Positions 7,129-15,831 of a stretch of 31,118 nt of DNA are shown here, piece after piece. The notes under the pieces are model-generated. The model made no database searches. It saw only the letters and a program-made list of their open reading frames with translations, and had not been told where the DNA came from. This stretch comes from CAYMRB01 sp964392615 (GTDB taxonomy: Bacteria > Planctomycetota > UBA8108). How positions within the stretch are numbered: the stretch's first letter is position 1; the number at the start of each line of letters is the position of its first letter. Position numbers and translations under genes: made by a program. Location: the NCBI GenBank assembly GCA_964392615.1, contig CAYMRB010000061.1:1-31118 (forward strand), written 5' to 3'.

Positions 7129-8717
7129 GACGGGGTTTCCTCCTGCGAACGGCGTCGGAGAAGCGCTCGCGCCAGCGGTGCGATCCACAAGCACACGCAG
7201 GCCGCGCCGAGCGCGAGACACCACTCGCCCTCGAAGAACGGGGTGATCGCGCCTTCGGACTTCGTGACGCTCTGAATGAAGCGCTCCTCGAGCGGTCGCC
7301 CCAGGATGAGGCCGAGCACGACCGGGCCGAGCGGCACGCGGAAGCGTTCGAGCACGAAACCGAGCACACCCGTCGCGAGCATCACCCAGACGTCGAAGTA
7401 CCGCGCCTTGATCGCATAGGCGCCGACGATGCAGAAGATGAGCACGCACGGCAGCAGGACGCGTCGCGGGATGCGCACGAGCCAGCCGCCAGCGCGAATC
7501 GCGAGGAAGCCGATCGGCAGCAGAAGCAGGTTCGCGACGACGAAGACGATGTAGATCGAGTGCACGACGATCGGCTGTTCCGTGAAGATGTCCGGCCCGG
7601 GGCGCAGGTTCTTCATGTACAGCACGCCGATCAGAATCGCGGTGACCGAGTCGCCGGGGATGCCGAACACGAGCGCCGGGATCCATGCGCCGGCGAGCGC
7701 CGAGTTGTTCGCGGCCGTCGCGTCGGCGACTGCGTTGACCTCGCCGTCGGCTGGATCCTGGCGTGCGGAGCGCCGGGAGAAACGCGCGAACCACTTGGAG
7801 ACCGCGACGGACACCCACGCGCCGATATCGGCTCCGGCGCCCGGCAGCATGCCGATCGTCGCACCGATCGAGCTCGAGCGCAGGAAGCTGAACGGTCGCC
7901 GTGGCAGCTTGCGAAGCGCCGGACCGAAAACCGCGCGAATCGGTGCGAAGATCGAGTGCTTGCCCGCGGCGGGCGCGGTCCGGCTCACCGTCGCCGCGCC
8001 GAGCTCGCCACGCGGGCGCAGCACGTTGCGCAAGACCTCCGACACGCCGAACAAACCGACCATCGCCGGGATGAACGAGATGCCGTCGAAGAGCTCCGGC
8101 AGTCCGAACGTGAACCGGGCCTCGCTGTAGACCGCGCTGAGGCCGACGGTCGACAGAAGAAGACCGCAGATCAGCGCGAGCGCTCCCTTGAGCACCGAGC
8201 CCCGCGACACGATCGCTGCGCAGCTCAGGCCGAGCAGGTAGAGCCAGAAGTACTCGAACGACGTGAAGTCGACGGCGAACTCGGCGAGGTACTCGGCCAG
8301 GAAAATCAGCAGCAACGCGCCGAACAGCCCACCGCAGACGCTGAACACGAGCGACACGCCGAGCGCTTCCTGGTGGCGTCCGGCGCGCGTCAGCGCGTAC
8401 GCGTCATCGGCGTACGCGGCCGAGCTCGGCGTGCCGGGGATGCGCAGCAGCGTCGTCGGGACATCACCGGCGAAGATCGCGCACGCCTCGAGCGTGACGA
8501 CCGCAGCGATCGCAGGCACCGGCCCCAGCGTGTACGTCAACGGTACGAGAAGCGCGACGGCCATCGTCGCCGTGAGCCCCGGGATCGCGCCCATGAAGAT
8601 GCCGTAGAACGCCGCGCAGACGATCGTCACGAGCACGGTCCAATTGCCGAGAAGGCTCTCGGCGGCGGCGCCCAGGTTCCCGAAGGTGTCGGCGAGCTCG
8701 GCGTACAGCGCGTTCAC
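7125..8717 (-). CDS. tctA: tripartite tricarboxylate transporter large permease TctA
   Basis: This 530-residue integral membrane protein forms the main channel of a TTT-family secondary importer. It uses an ion gradient to bring in the carboxylate or other ligand captured by the binding protein. Diagnostic stretches are MGAIPGLTATMAVALLVPLTY near the N-terminus, GDVPTTLLRIPGTPSSAAYADDAYALTRAG (the first conserved GTP/A loop), SIGATIGMLPGAGADIGAWVSVAVSKW and the second repeat WIPALVFGIPGDSVTAILIGVLYMKNLRPGPDIF. About twelve hydrophobic helices are apparent. The start is GTG at 8717, five bases beyond the TctCB stop. The C-terminus (RSQEETPS) ends at the ATGA overlap with the acylphosphatase. 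The order here is TctCB-TctA, with the first two components fused. Confidence 0.95.
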   Translation of the reverse strand: MNALYAELADTFGNLGAAAESLLGNWTVLVTIVCAAFYGIFMGAIPGLTATMAVALLVPLTYTLGPVPAIAAVVTLEACAIFAGDVPTTLLRIPGTPSSAAYADDAYALTRAGRHQEALGVSLVFSVCGGLFGALLLIFLAEYLAEFAVDFTSFEYFWLYLLGLSCAAIVSRGSVLKGALALICGLLLSTVGLSAVYSEARFTFGLPELFDGISFIPAMVGLFGVSEVLRNVLRPRGELGAATVSRTAPAAGKHSIFAPIRAVFGPALRKLPRRPFSFLRSSSIGATIGMLPGAGADIGAWVSVAVSKWFARFSRRSARQDPADGEVNAVADATAANNSALAGAWIPALVFGIPGDSVTAILIGVLYMKNLRPGPDIFTEQPIVVHSIYIVFVVANLLLLPIGFLAIRAGGWLVRIPRRVLLPCVLIFCIVGAYAIKARYFDVWVMLATGVLGFVLERFRVPLGPVVLGLILGRPLEERFIQSVTKSEGAITPFFEGEWCLALGAACVCLWIAPLARALLRRRSQEETPS

Positions 8718-8721
8718 GGCG

Positions 8722-10092
8722 TCACCACCACAGGATCCCGCGAGGCAGCGGCACGCGCAGCCCCTTCGCGAAGAGCTGGTACACGAGCGGGATGAGCACG
8801 ACGGTCACCGTCGCGCTGACGAGCAGGCGGTTGCCGAGAGCTGCGAGCAACAGGAAGACGATCGCCCCGGCGCAGATCAGGAAGCCGAGCGACTTGGCGA
8901 GCAGGACGTACGCGACGACGGCGGCGATCGGCAGGAGAAAGCGCCAGACGTGTGCGACGCGAAGTGCAAAGGCCGACGGCGAGCGCTCGTCGGAGTCGGA
9001 ATCGCAACGCGCGACGCGACCTCGTATTCGCCTCACGACGAGAGCGATCAGCGTGACGGCGAGCAAGCCGCCCAGCACTCCCGGGAAGAAGAAGGGACCG
9101 AACCGCGATGTGTCCAGCCCGGTGAACGCCGGGCTCCTCAGCAGCTTGCCCAGCTCGGCATCCGTCGCGTCGAGATTGCTAACCGCGACGTCACCTTCCT
9201 CGACCGCGATGACGAAGCCGCGGTGGCGCATGAAGCCGAGGAACTCGTCGCCTGCGACGATCTTGCGCAGCGCGCCGAGCAGGCGCTCGACGATCCGTTC
9301 GGGGGTGGCGGCGGGAACGCCGAGCGCGCGCCAGCCTCCGAGGCTCCAGTCGACGCCTTGCTCGACGAATGTCGGCACGTCGGGAAACTCGGCGAGGCGC
9401 TCGGCGGCCATGACGCCGAGCGCGCGGACGCGACCGCTCGCCATCAGCGGTTGGGCTTCGGGCAGGCTGCAGCAGACGAGATCGAGACCGCGGTCCTTCT
9501 CGGCGATGAGCTCCTGCAGCGACGGGCCGGCGCCGCGTGTCGGGATCCAGTTGACGTCCGTCGGGCTCTGACCGATCGCATGGAGCCAGCCGGCGAATGC
9601 GAGATGCCAGATACCTCCCTTCGCCGTGCCCGAGCCCTTGAGCTCGCCGGGGCGCGATTTGATTTCGCTGGCGAGGTCGCCGATCGACTGCCACGGCGCG
9701 TCGCTGCGGACGAGCAGCGCAGCGGCGTCGCGATTCAAGACCATGAGCGTGCGGAAGTCCCGGTGACGGATCGACGTCAGATCGCGCCAGTGGAGCATGT
9801 TGAGCTCCACGGTCATCATCATCAGCGTGTAGCCGTCGGGACGCGCCTGCGCGCCGGCCGAGTGACCGGTCACTCCCTCGCCGCCGGTCTGGTTCTCGAC
9901 GTTCACCGCGACGCCGAGCTCGCGCTCGAGCAGGACGGCCATCTGTCGCGACAGGCCGTCGGTGCCGCCGCCCTTCGCCCACGGGCAGACGAGCGTGATC
10001 GGGTGGTTCGGATAGCTCTCATCGCGCGTGCAGCCGCTCGCGGCGACGACCAGCGTGAGCAGCAACGGCGAGAGCGCGCGGAAGGGGAGCAT
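8722..10092 (-). CDS. TctC-TctB fusion: tricarboxylate-binding lipoprotein joined to small permease
   Basis: This single open frame of 456 residues joins two normally separate TTT transporter parts. Residues 1-21 are a lipoprotein signal with lipobox AASGC (Cys21). Residues about 22-325 are a TctC/Bug-type periplasmic binding protein (YPNHPITLVCPWAKGGGTD, ENQTGGEGVTGH, RPDGYTLMMMT, AAERLAEFPDVPTFVEQGVDW). From about 330 the sequence becomes TctB: FGPFFFPGVLGG is the TctB GPGFFP loop, followed by membrane segments near LLAVTLIALVV, FLLPIAAVVAYVLLA, FLICAGAIVFLLLAALG and LLVSATVTVVLIPLVYQL. The usual first TctB helix is absent. The ATG at 10092 is set by the signal peptide; the frame is open further upstream but antisense to the URO-D gene. 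No clear ribosome binding site is visible. Confidence 0.88.
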   Translation of the reverse strand: MLPFRALSPLLLTLVVAASGCTRDESYPNHPITLVCPWAKGGGTDGLSRQMAVLLERELGVAVNVENQTGGEGVTGHSAGAQARPDGYTLMMMTVELNMLHWRDLTSIRHRDFRTLMVLNRDAAALLVRSDAPWQSIGDLASEIKSRPGELKGSGTAKGGIWHLAFAGWLHAIGQSPTDVNWIPTRGAGPSLQELIAEKDRGLDLVCCSLPEAQPLMASGRVRALGVMAAERLAEFPDVPTFVEQGVDWSLGGWRALGVPAATPERIVERLLGALRKIVAGDEFLGFMRHRGFVIAVEEGDVAVSNLDATDAELGKLLRSPAFTGLDTSRFGPFFFPGVLGGLLAVTLIALVVRRIRGRVARCDSDSDERSPSAFALRVAHVWRFLLPIAAVVAYVLLAKSLGFLICAGAIVFLLLAALGNRLLVSATVTVVLIPLVYQLFAKGLRVPLPRGILWW

Positions 10093-10218
10093 GGCCGGCC
10101 ATGATAGGAAAACCACTCCGAGCGGACAAGGCGCGTGGGAGAGAGCTGCCTCCCGAGGCGTTGCTTTCCGTCGGCCTTCCGGAGATCGTGGCGGGGAGAC
10201 CTGCCAGCGGAGGACGCC

Positions 10219-11205
10219 ATGCATCACGTCGAGCGGTTTCGGGCCGTCATGGATTTTCAGCCGGTGGACCGTCTGCCCCGGTGGGAATGGGCGATGTGGT
10301 GGGACCTGACGATCGACGCGTGGCGCGGGCAAGGCCTGCCGCGCGACCTCGACACCGTGTTCGACATCGCGCGGCACTTCGACCTCGATCCTTACCAGCA
10401 GTTCTGGTTCTCGACGACCGAGGCGACGATCGACGCCAAGCAGCACCACACGGAGGGGACGGTGTCGAACATGGATGACTACCTGCGCATCCTGCCGAAC
10501 CTGTACCCCGATCACCGCGCGTCCATCGAGAAGATGCGGCCGTGGGCGGCGCGGCAGGCAGCCGGCGAGGCCGTCGTCTGGTGCACGCTCGAGGGGTTCT
10601 TCTGGTTTCCGCGCACGCTGATGGACATCGAGAAGCTCAGCTTCGCCTACTACGACCAACCCGAGCTCGTGCACCGCATCAACAGCGACCTGTGCGACTT
10701 CAACCTGCAGCTGATCGACCAGTTCTTCTCGGTGTGCTGCCCGACCTTCCTCACACTGGCCGAAGACATGAGCTACAACAACGGCCCGATGATCTCGCGC
10801 CGGGTGTTCGACGAGTTCATGGCGCCGTACTACCGCCGCTTGCTCGAGCGGTTGGGCGAGGAGGACGTGTACGTCATCGTCGATACCGACGGCGAAGTCA
10901 CGCCGCTGGTGCCCTGGCTACTCGACGTGGGCGTGCACGGCGTGTTGCCGCTGGAACGGCAGGCCGGCGTGGACGGCATGGCGATCCGCGAGCAATACCG
11001 CGACATCCGCATGGTGGGGCACTTCAACAAGCTGGTCATGCACCTCGGCGAGCAGGCGATTCGCGACGAGTTCGAACGCCTGATGCCGCTCGCGCGCTCC
11101 GGCGGCTTCATTCCGAGCGTCGACCACCAGACGCCGCCGAACGTGACGATCGAGGAGTATCGGTTGTACCGCCGCCTATTGGATGAGTACTCGGCGGCAG
11201 TGTAA
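10219..11205 (+). CDS. uroporphyrinogen decarboxylase (URO-D) superfamily protein
   Basis: This 328-residue TIM-barrel protein belongs to the URO-D/corrinoid methyltransferase superfamily. The opening MHHVERFRAVMDFQPVDRLPRWEW is typical of the non-HemE branch, which includes cobalamin- and tetrahydrofolate-linked methyltransferases. Other blocks are FLTLAEDMSYNNGPMISRRVFDEFMAPYYRRLLE, VIVDTDGEVTPLVPWLLDVGVHGVLPLE and GGFIPSVDHQTPPNVTIEEYRLYRRLLDEY. The HemE N-terminal MRQAGRY signature is missing, so a heme-biosynthesis role is unlikely. The ATG at 10219 has a strong GGAGGA at 10209-10214; the open frame upstream has no family match. It diverges from the tct operon with a gap of 126 bases. 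The substrate is unknown. Confidence 0.82.
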   Translation: MHHVERFRAVMDFQPVDRLPRWEWAMWWDLTIDAWRGQGLPRDLDTVFDIARHFDLDPYQQFWFSTTEATIDAKQHHTEGTVSNMDDYLRILPNLYPDHRASIEKMRPWAARQAAGEAVVWCTLEGFFWFPRTLMDIEKLSFAYYDQPELVHRINSDLCDFNLQLIDQFFSVCCPTFLTLAEDMSYNNGPMISRRVFDEFMAPYYRRLLERLGEEDVYVIVDTDGEVTPLVPWLLDVGVHGVLPLERQAGVDGMAIREQYRDIRMVGHFNKLVMHLGEQAIRDEFERLMPLARSGGFIPSVDHQTPPNVTIEEYRLYRRLLDEYSAAV

Positions 11206-11278
11206 GGACTTGACGGCGGGAAAGGGGTGGTGGACCATCGGCTCGACGGAAGCCAATAGCGCGATTCGGAGGTCTGCC

Positions 11279-12166
11279 ATGGGCTCGCGGCTCGTCTTGA
11301 CGGTCGTCTGGCTTGTCGCGTTCGCGATGCCGGTTCGAGGCGGTGACTGCCCCGAGGGCGACGGTCGGGTCTTCATCGACAGCGACGGCGCGGCGGACGG
11401 TCAGCTCGACATTCCCGTGTTGCCAGGAGGCACGGGCAGCTTCCTCGTCACGGTCCGCTTGAAGACGGCGTTCGAGTCGGACCGGGACTTCGTCGCCGTG
11501 GGAGGTTGGGCCGTGGCGGTCGCGCACGACCCCGAGCTCTTGACGGTCGAGGAGTTCTCGACGGACGACACCCTGCGTCAGGTGGTCGGTATCCAAATGC
11601 AGGGGACCGAGCGGGCGGCGCGGGACGACGACGTCGGGTTCCTCGACTGGACGTTCACGACCTGTGGAGTGGACGATTGCCACCTGCCGCTCGAAGGCGA
11701 GTACGAAATCGTCCGCGTGCGCTACTCGTACAGCGTCCCCGAGAATGCGACCGGGCCAATCACCACGACGCTGCGCTTCCGCGACGGTCTGCAGGGCAGC
11801 GGGCAGCCGGTCGACAACGTGTTCACGATCGACGGCCAGTCTTGGCGGCCGTGCATGGACGACCTCGAGATCCGGTTCGCCATCCCGCCCGAGCAGCCGT
11901 TCGCGCGCGGCGATGCGAACTTCGACGGTAACCTCGACGTGTCCGATCCGGTGACGGTATTGCGCGCCAACTTCCACGGCGACGCGACGATCCACTGCGC
12001 GGATGCGGCCGACGCGAACGACGACGGTGGGGTGGACGTCTCGGACGCGGTCTACCTCTTCGGCTATCTCTTCCTCGGTGGCCCGGCGCCTGCAGCGCCG
12101 TTTCCCGAGCCCGGAGACGATCCGACGCCGGACGCGATCTCGTGCCGGCCGTTCGGCTTCAGCTGA
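11279..12166 (+). CDS. secreted protein with C-terminal planctomycete-type dockerin
   Basis: This exported protein of 295 residues has a short signal peptide (MGSRLVLTVVWLVAFAMPVRG, cut before GDC). A beta-rich region of about 180 residues follows (FLVTVRLKTAFESDR, VGGWAVAVAHDPELLTVEEF, GYYSY-like strands), reminiscent of cohesin-like or fibronectin-like domains of planctomycete secreted proteins. Residues from about 212 carry two EF-hand-like dockerin repeats, FARGDANFDGNLDVSDPVTVLRANF and DANDDGGVDVSDAVYLFGYLF, each with the DxNxDGxxDVSD calcium loop. A tail GGPAPAAPFPEPGDDPT ends at a cysteine, as in this family. GGAGG at 11268-11272 supports the ATG at 11279. The ligand and role are unknown; adhesion or cell-surface assembly is an inference from the family. 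Confidence 0.85.
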   Translation: MGSRLVLTVVWLVAFAMPVRGGDCPEGDGRVFIDSDGAADGQLDIPVLPGGTGSFLVTVRLKTAFESDRDFVAVGGWAVAVAHDPELLTVEEFSTDDTLRQVVGIQMQGTERAARDDDVGFLDWTFTTCGVDDCHLPLEGEYEIVRVRYSYSVPENATGPITTTLRFRDGLQGSGQPVDNVFTIDGQSWRPCMDDLEIRFAIPPEQPFARGDANFDGNLDVSDPVTVLRANFHGDATIHCADAADANDDGGVDVSDAVYLFGYLFLGGPAPAAPFPEPGDDPTPDAISCRPFGFS

Positions 12167-12182
12167 CCGGTTCGGCTTCAGC
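12151..12182. repeat. 13-base direct repeat across two convergent stop codons
   Basis: GTTCGGCTTCAGC occurs at 12151-12163 and again at 12170-12182. The first copy ends just before the dockerin-gene stop (12164-12166). The second holds the stop of the convergent M14 gene (12178-12180). A short tandem duplication with a 6-base spacer is the simplest reading. Confidence 0.85.
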
Positions 12183-13272
12183 GATAGAGACTCGGACAGC
12201 CGCCCCGCAAGACCATCGCGAGCTGCAGTCGCACGCCGACCCGTAGGTCGACGGGCTCGAGGCCGTACTGCGCGACGAGTGCGTCGTACGCTCCGCAGTC
12301 GCCGCCGATGCGCGCGGCCACGGCCGCGGGCAGTCGATCGCGTACGTCGGTGAACGCGGCGCCCGGCTCGCGGTTGGCGTCGTCCGGTCGGCGCACGAGG
12401 AAGAGCGGGATCTCGCTGACCATCGCGAGCGGCCGGCCGCCGAAGGACGCGGCGAGCTCCATCGACGAGGGCAGGAACTTCGCGGCCTCCTCGTGATCGC
12501 CGAGCGCCTCGAAGTGCTCCCGCATCGCGATCGAGGTCGGCGTCGTAGAGAAGCCCGGCGCGATGCGGAAGAAGCCCTTCTCGCCGCCGCGGTCGAGATC
12601 GTGCAGCGGTAACCCTTCGCGCTGCGCCGTCGCGGCGAGATGCTCTCGTAGGTCCGCGGTGTCGACGACGCGCTCGCGGCAGATCAGGAACCACGCGCCC
12701 TCGGCGAACGCCATGCCGTGAAGCGACGCGTGGAAGTCGAACGGGCCGTGCGCGGTCAGGAAGTCGGCGACGGCGCGATTCTCCGGCCGTGCGGGCGTGT
12801 CCGCGTCGAGCGGATAGCCGAACTCGACATCGTCACCGGGAGCCTCGCGCACGAAGCCCCGCGCCCACGTCCAGAGATCCGCCTCCCCCGCGATCCATGC
12901 GGCGTTGCGGTGCGCGCCGTCGGGATTGACGTGCGGGCAGATCGTCCACGTCGCGTGCTCGAGAAGCGCGGCGACGGCCCGCGCGTCGTCGTCGGCCGCT
13001 CCCGCCGATGCCGACGCGACAAGGCGCAAGAGCGCCGCCAGCGTTGCCGGCCCGATCGGCTCGTCGGCGTGTGCGCCAGCGACGAGGGAGATGCGCGCCG
13101 CGCCGTTGCCGAAACGATAGCCGTGGATCGGCCGCCCGTCGCGCGAACGTCCGATTTCCCGTCCGCCGAGCGCGGCGCAGGAGGCGAACTCCGCGACGAG
13201 CGCTTCCGGTTCGGTGTACGGCGCGGCCCGTCGCGCAATGCGGTCGACGATCTCCGCCGCCGCAGCGTTCAA
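12178..13272 (-). CDS. M14 family zinc carboxypeptidase / deacylase-like protein
   Basis: This 364-residue predicted metallohydrolase removes C-terminal residues or N-acyl groups in related enzymes. The zinc site is visible as HADE (His68, Glu71), CPHVNPDGAHRN (112-123) and DFHASLHG with His181 or His185 as the third ligand. MVSEIPLF near the end is a plausible home for the catalytic Glu. The sequence has no signal peptide, so it is probably cytoplasmic. The start is uncertain. The best candidate is TTG at 13270-13272, which overlaps the stop of the upstream unknown gene (TTGA); the open frame upstream of it is the shadow of that gene. It ends only 11 bases from the convergent dockerin gene. 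Succinylglutamate desuccinylase-like activity is an alternative. Confidence 0.8.
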   Translation of the reverse strand: MNAAAAEIVDRIARRAAPYTEPEALVAEFASCAALGGREIGRSRDGRPIHGYRFGNGAARISLVAGAHADEPIGPATLAALLRLVASASAGAADDDARAVAALLEHATWTICPHVNPDGAHRNAAWIAGEADLWTWARGFVREAPGDDVEFGYPLDADTPARPENRAVADFLTAHGPFDFHASLHGMAFAEGAWFLICRERVVDTADLREHLAATAQREGLPLHDLDRGGEKGFFRIAPGFSTTPTSIAMREHFEALGDHEEAAKFLPSSMELAASFGGRPLAMVSEIPLFLVRRPDDANREPGAAFTDVRDRLPAAVAARIGGDCGAYDALVAQYGLEPVDLRVGVRLQLAMVLRGGCPSLYR

Positions 13273-13922
13273 TTGAGGGCGTTCGGCTGCCAGAGCACGG
13301 TGCCGCGCGTCTCGGCGCCCGCCATGCACGCGCCGAGGCTCTGGAGGCACGCGGCGTGGAACCAATCGTCGCCTTCGCGTACGACCTGTTCGCCCGCGAC
13401 GATGCTCGAGATGAGCATCCCTTCGCAGACGCTGCACGTCGCCTGGAGCACCGAGTCGGCCGTGTCCGTCTCGACCCAGCTCTCCGTCGCGCTGAGAAGT
13501 TCCCAGTCGGTCAGCTGCTCGATGTGCGCGGTCGACGTTGACGAGGTCAGCTGCTGGAAGAGCCCCTCGTTGCCGAAGATCTCGTGGAGACCTCCCGTCG
13601 CGAGGCCCGCCTTCGAAGCCACTCCGACGATGCCGTCGATGCCGATCGCGGCGCTCTTCGATCCACCGCCCGTCGTCTCGGTCACCGTGAAGACCGCGTG
13701 CAGGAACTCGACGAGCTGCGCCGAGTCGGCCTCCGCGTCGTCCGCACCCGCCTGCTCGGCGAAGAACTCCTCGATCTTGCGCATCAGATGGCGCTGCGAA
13801 GCCTCGATCCGAGCGAGCGTCTCGGTAGCATCCGGCAGGTCGGCAATCTTTTTGCGCAGAGCGGCGATCTCCACGAGCTGTCGGTGCAGCTCACGAAGAA
13901 ACTCATCACGACTCCAGATCAT
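13269..13922 (-). CDS. hypothetical protein with coiled-coil start and CxxC...HxxC motif
   Basis: The family was not recognised. The protein has 217 residues. Residues 1-60 look helical and charged, possibly a coiled coil (FLRELHRQLVEIAALRKK, ARIEASQRHLMRKIEEFFAEQ). A glycine- and alanine-rich middle follows (TTGGGSKSAAIGIDGIVGVASKAG). Towards the end is CSVC, then 22 residues, then HAAC (CSVCEGML...DDWFHAACLQ), the spacing of half a LIM or treble-clef zinc finger. GGAG stands seven or eight bases before the ATG at 13922, so expression looks good. The stop overlaps the presumed TTG start of the M14 peptidase, implying one mRNA and perhaps a shared role. No signal peptide or membrane segment is seen. 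Confidence 0.7.
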   Translation of the reverse strand: MIWSRDEFLRELHRQLVEIAALRKKIADLPDATETLARIEASQRHLMRKIEEFFAEQAGADDAEADSAQLVEFLHAVFTVTETTGGGSKSAAIGIDGIVGVASKAGLATGGLHEIFGNEGLFQQLTSSTSTAHIEQLTDWELLSATESWVETDTADSVLQATCSVCEGMLISSIVAGEQVVREGDDWFHAACLQSLGACMAGAETRGTVLWQPNALN

Positions 13923-14038
13923 ATCAGGCTCCGGCCCGTCCTTCCGGCACGCTGACGGTGGTTCGATCGACGCTATCCTCGTTGGAAGCGCGGGATTTTA
14001 ACGAAAAGGACGGGGCCTCGAAAGGCAAAAAGGCGTCC

Positions 14039-15130
14039 CTAACGTTCCCGGAACCCCGGCTCGCCGCTGTGGTGCGATACCGTCCGGATGCCTCCCCACG
14101 AGCTCGTGTCGGCAAGCGCCAGCAGCACGCTCGCTCGCGGCTCGAGCGGGGGCGGATCCCACACCTTGACGAGCCGCTCGACGCAGCCCTCGGAGCCGAG
14201 CGCGTCGGTGCCCGACACGAACAACGCGGTCGACAGCACGTCGCCGGCGGCCGCGCAGCGCGTCCACACCGTCGCGCTGCGCACGGCGTCGTCGGCCGCG
14301 TCGACGGGGCGACCGGAGCGCGGATCGACGATGTGTCCGATCGTGCGCCCGGCGAGGCGGACGCAGCGTTCGTAGGCGCCGGACGTCGACAGCGCGCCGG
14401 GTTGGACGTCGAGACGGCACAACACGTCCTGCTGCTCATCGGGGTCGTCCGGGTGTACGACCTCGACGGCCCAGCCTGATTCGTCGGGTGGGTCTCCCCA
14501 CGACAGCACGGTCGAGCGGCCGCCGAGGATCGCGCCGGCCGTCACGCCACGCTCGCAGAGCCGCGCCGCCAGGCGATCGATCGCCCAGCCCTTCGCGATG
14601 CCGCCGAGGTCGATCTCGACGCCTGGGCGCGCGAAACGCACGGTCATCGCGCCGGGGTCGATTTCGACGAGATCCATGCCCCGGCACTCGAGCAGCGCGG
14701 CGATCTCCGCGTCGGCAGGCTCGCGCGCGGCGAGATCGACGAGGCCCCACGCGCGCAGCAGCGGTCCGACGGTCGGGTCGAACGCGCCGTCGCTGATCTC
14801 CCACGCCTGGCGCGCCAGCAGCAGCAGCTCCAGGAACTCCTCACCGATAGCGACCGGCCGCGACGCGGCGAGGCCGTTGACGAGCGACAGCTCGCTGTCG
14901 GGCCGAAACTTCGAGAGCAGCGCGTCGAGCTCCAGCAGATGCTCGCACGCGTCGTGAGCGACGAGCGCCAGCTCGGTCTCGTCGAGGTCTCCCTGTGACA
15001 GGAGCAGCGCGTTCACCGTGCCCATCGCGGTCACGTCGAACCGTCGCAGGCCGCTGCTGGACTGCGAGTACGACTCGAGCAGCGGCCCGCCAGCGGGCTC
15101 TCCGTCACCGCCCGTAGGCTCTGCGACCAC
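14039..15130 (-). CDS. apbE: FAD:protein FMN transferase (ApbE family)
   Basis: ApbE covalently attaches FMN from FAD to a threonine in partner proteins such as NqrB, NqrC or RnfG, using magnesium. This protein has 363 residues. The conserved blocks are present: LSKFRPDSELSLVNG, DGAFDPTVGPLLRAWG, GVEIDLGGIAKGWAIDRLA, STSGAYERCV, GHIVDPRSGRPV and AAGDVLSTALFVSG. Most ApbE proteins are exported lipoproteins, but no signal peptide or lipobox is visible, so this one may be cytoplasmic or have a misplaced start. The GTG at 15130 is used, with GGAGG about a dozen bases upstream; an internal ATG at MGTVNALLL is an alternative. It follows the DoxX-like gene by 21 bases, so the two are probably one operon. 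Confidence 0.92.
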   Translation of the reverse strand: MVAEPTGGDGEPAGGPLLESYSQSSSGLRRFDVTAMGTVNALLLSQGDLDETELALVAHDACEHLLELDALLSKFRPDSELSLVNGLAASRPVAIGEEFLELLLLARQAWEISDGAFDPTVGPLLRAWGLVDLAAREPADAEIAALLECRGMDLVEIDPGAMTVRFARPGVEIDLGGIAKGWAIDRLAARLCERGVTAGAILGGRSTVLSWGDPPDESGWAVEVVHPDDPDEQQDVLCRLDVQPGALSTSGAYERCVRLAGRTIGHIVDPRSGRPVDAADDAVRSATVWTRCAAAGDVLSTALFVSGTDALGSEGCVERLVKVWDPPPLEPRASVLLALADTSSWGGIRTVSHHSGEPGFRER

Positions 15131-15151
15131 TGGGCGCGGGCCCTCCGTCGA

Positions 15152-15616
15152 TCAGACGGAGAGCTCCTCGTCGCGCTTCTCTTCTTGGCCGAGGACGTAG
15201 AGGCCGATACAGATCAAGAACGCGAGGATGAAGTCGTAGACGGTTCCCGACAGGTCGGGCGCCTTGATCACGTACTGGCCGACGCCGAGCATCACGAGGA
15301 AGATCGCGCTCAGCCGCAGCGCGGGCTTCAGGAAGAGGCCCGTCAGGATCGGCACGGCGAGAATCGCGAACGCGAACGGGATCGCGAGACAGAAGAAGTA
15401 GGTGATATCCTTGCTGCCCTCGCCGAACGGGATATCCGGGAAGATGCCGAGCCATGATGCGGCAAACGGCTTCGAGACCTGCTCGGCGAACGCCAGGTAT
15501 CCGACGTCGTTTGCCCCGCCGAATCCGAACTGGCCGATCGCCACGAAGGCGAACAGCAGCCCGAAGGCCAGGCGCAGGATGAAACTGATCCAGAATCGTT
15601 CGGCTTTCGAGATCAT
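15152..15616 (-). CDS. DoxX-like integral membrane protein
   Basis: This membrane protein has 154 residues and about four helices: FWISFILRLAFGLLFAFVAIGQF, ITYFFCLAIPFAFAILAVPILTGLF, LSAIFLVMLGVGQYV and YDFILAFLICIGLYVLG. The pattern resembles DoxX/DoxD-like proteins, which are linked to quinone-dependent redox chemistry, but the match is by topology only. The start is ATG at 15616; the open frame further upstream adds 50 residues without hydrophobic character. The apbE gene follows closely. A possible -10 (TAGAAT, minus strand, 15684-15679) lies 63 bases upstream, but no good -35 accompanies it. Confidence 0.65.
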   Translation of the reverse strand: MISKAERFWISFILRLAFGLLFAFVAIGQFGFGGANDVGYLAFAEQVSKPFAASWLGIFPDIPFGEGSKDITYFFCLAIPFAFAILAVPILTGLFLKPALRLSAIFLVMLGVGQYVIKAPDLSGTVYDFILAFLICIGLYVLGQEEKRDEELSV

Positions 15617-15831
15617 GGTGGCTTCGACTCGCAGCGGGTCTCTTCGTAGGGGAATCGCGTGTATTGGGCGGAGCCCCCATTCTATCAGTCCGCGGTGGCG
15701 GATGGGAAGAGCGCTGAAGGGGGGGGACTTCTCGGCCGTCCCACGGTCGGATCGATCCTTTGACATCGCACGAACCCGGCGGGCCGGCCGCGCCGCCGGT
15801 CAGTCCATGCGCAGTTTTCCTCGCGCGGCCG

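Noticed and set aside
15760..15765. TTGACA as a -35 for the Gfo/Idh/MocA gene
   Set aside because: A perfect hexamer, but no -10-like sequence lies 16-18 bases downstream; that stretch is GC only.
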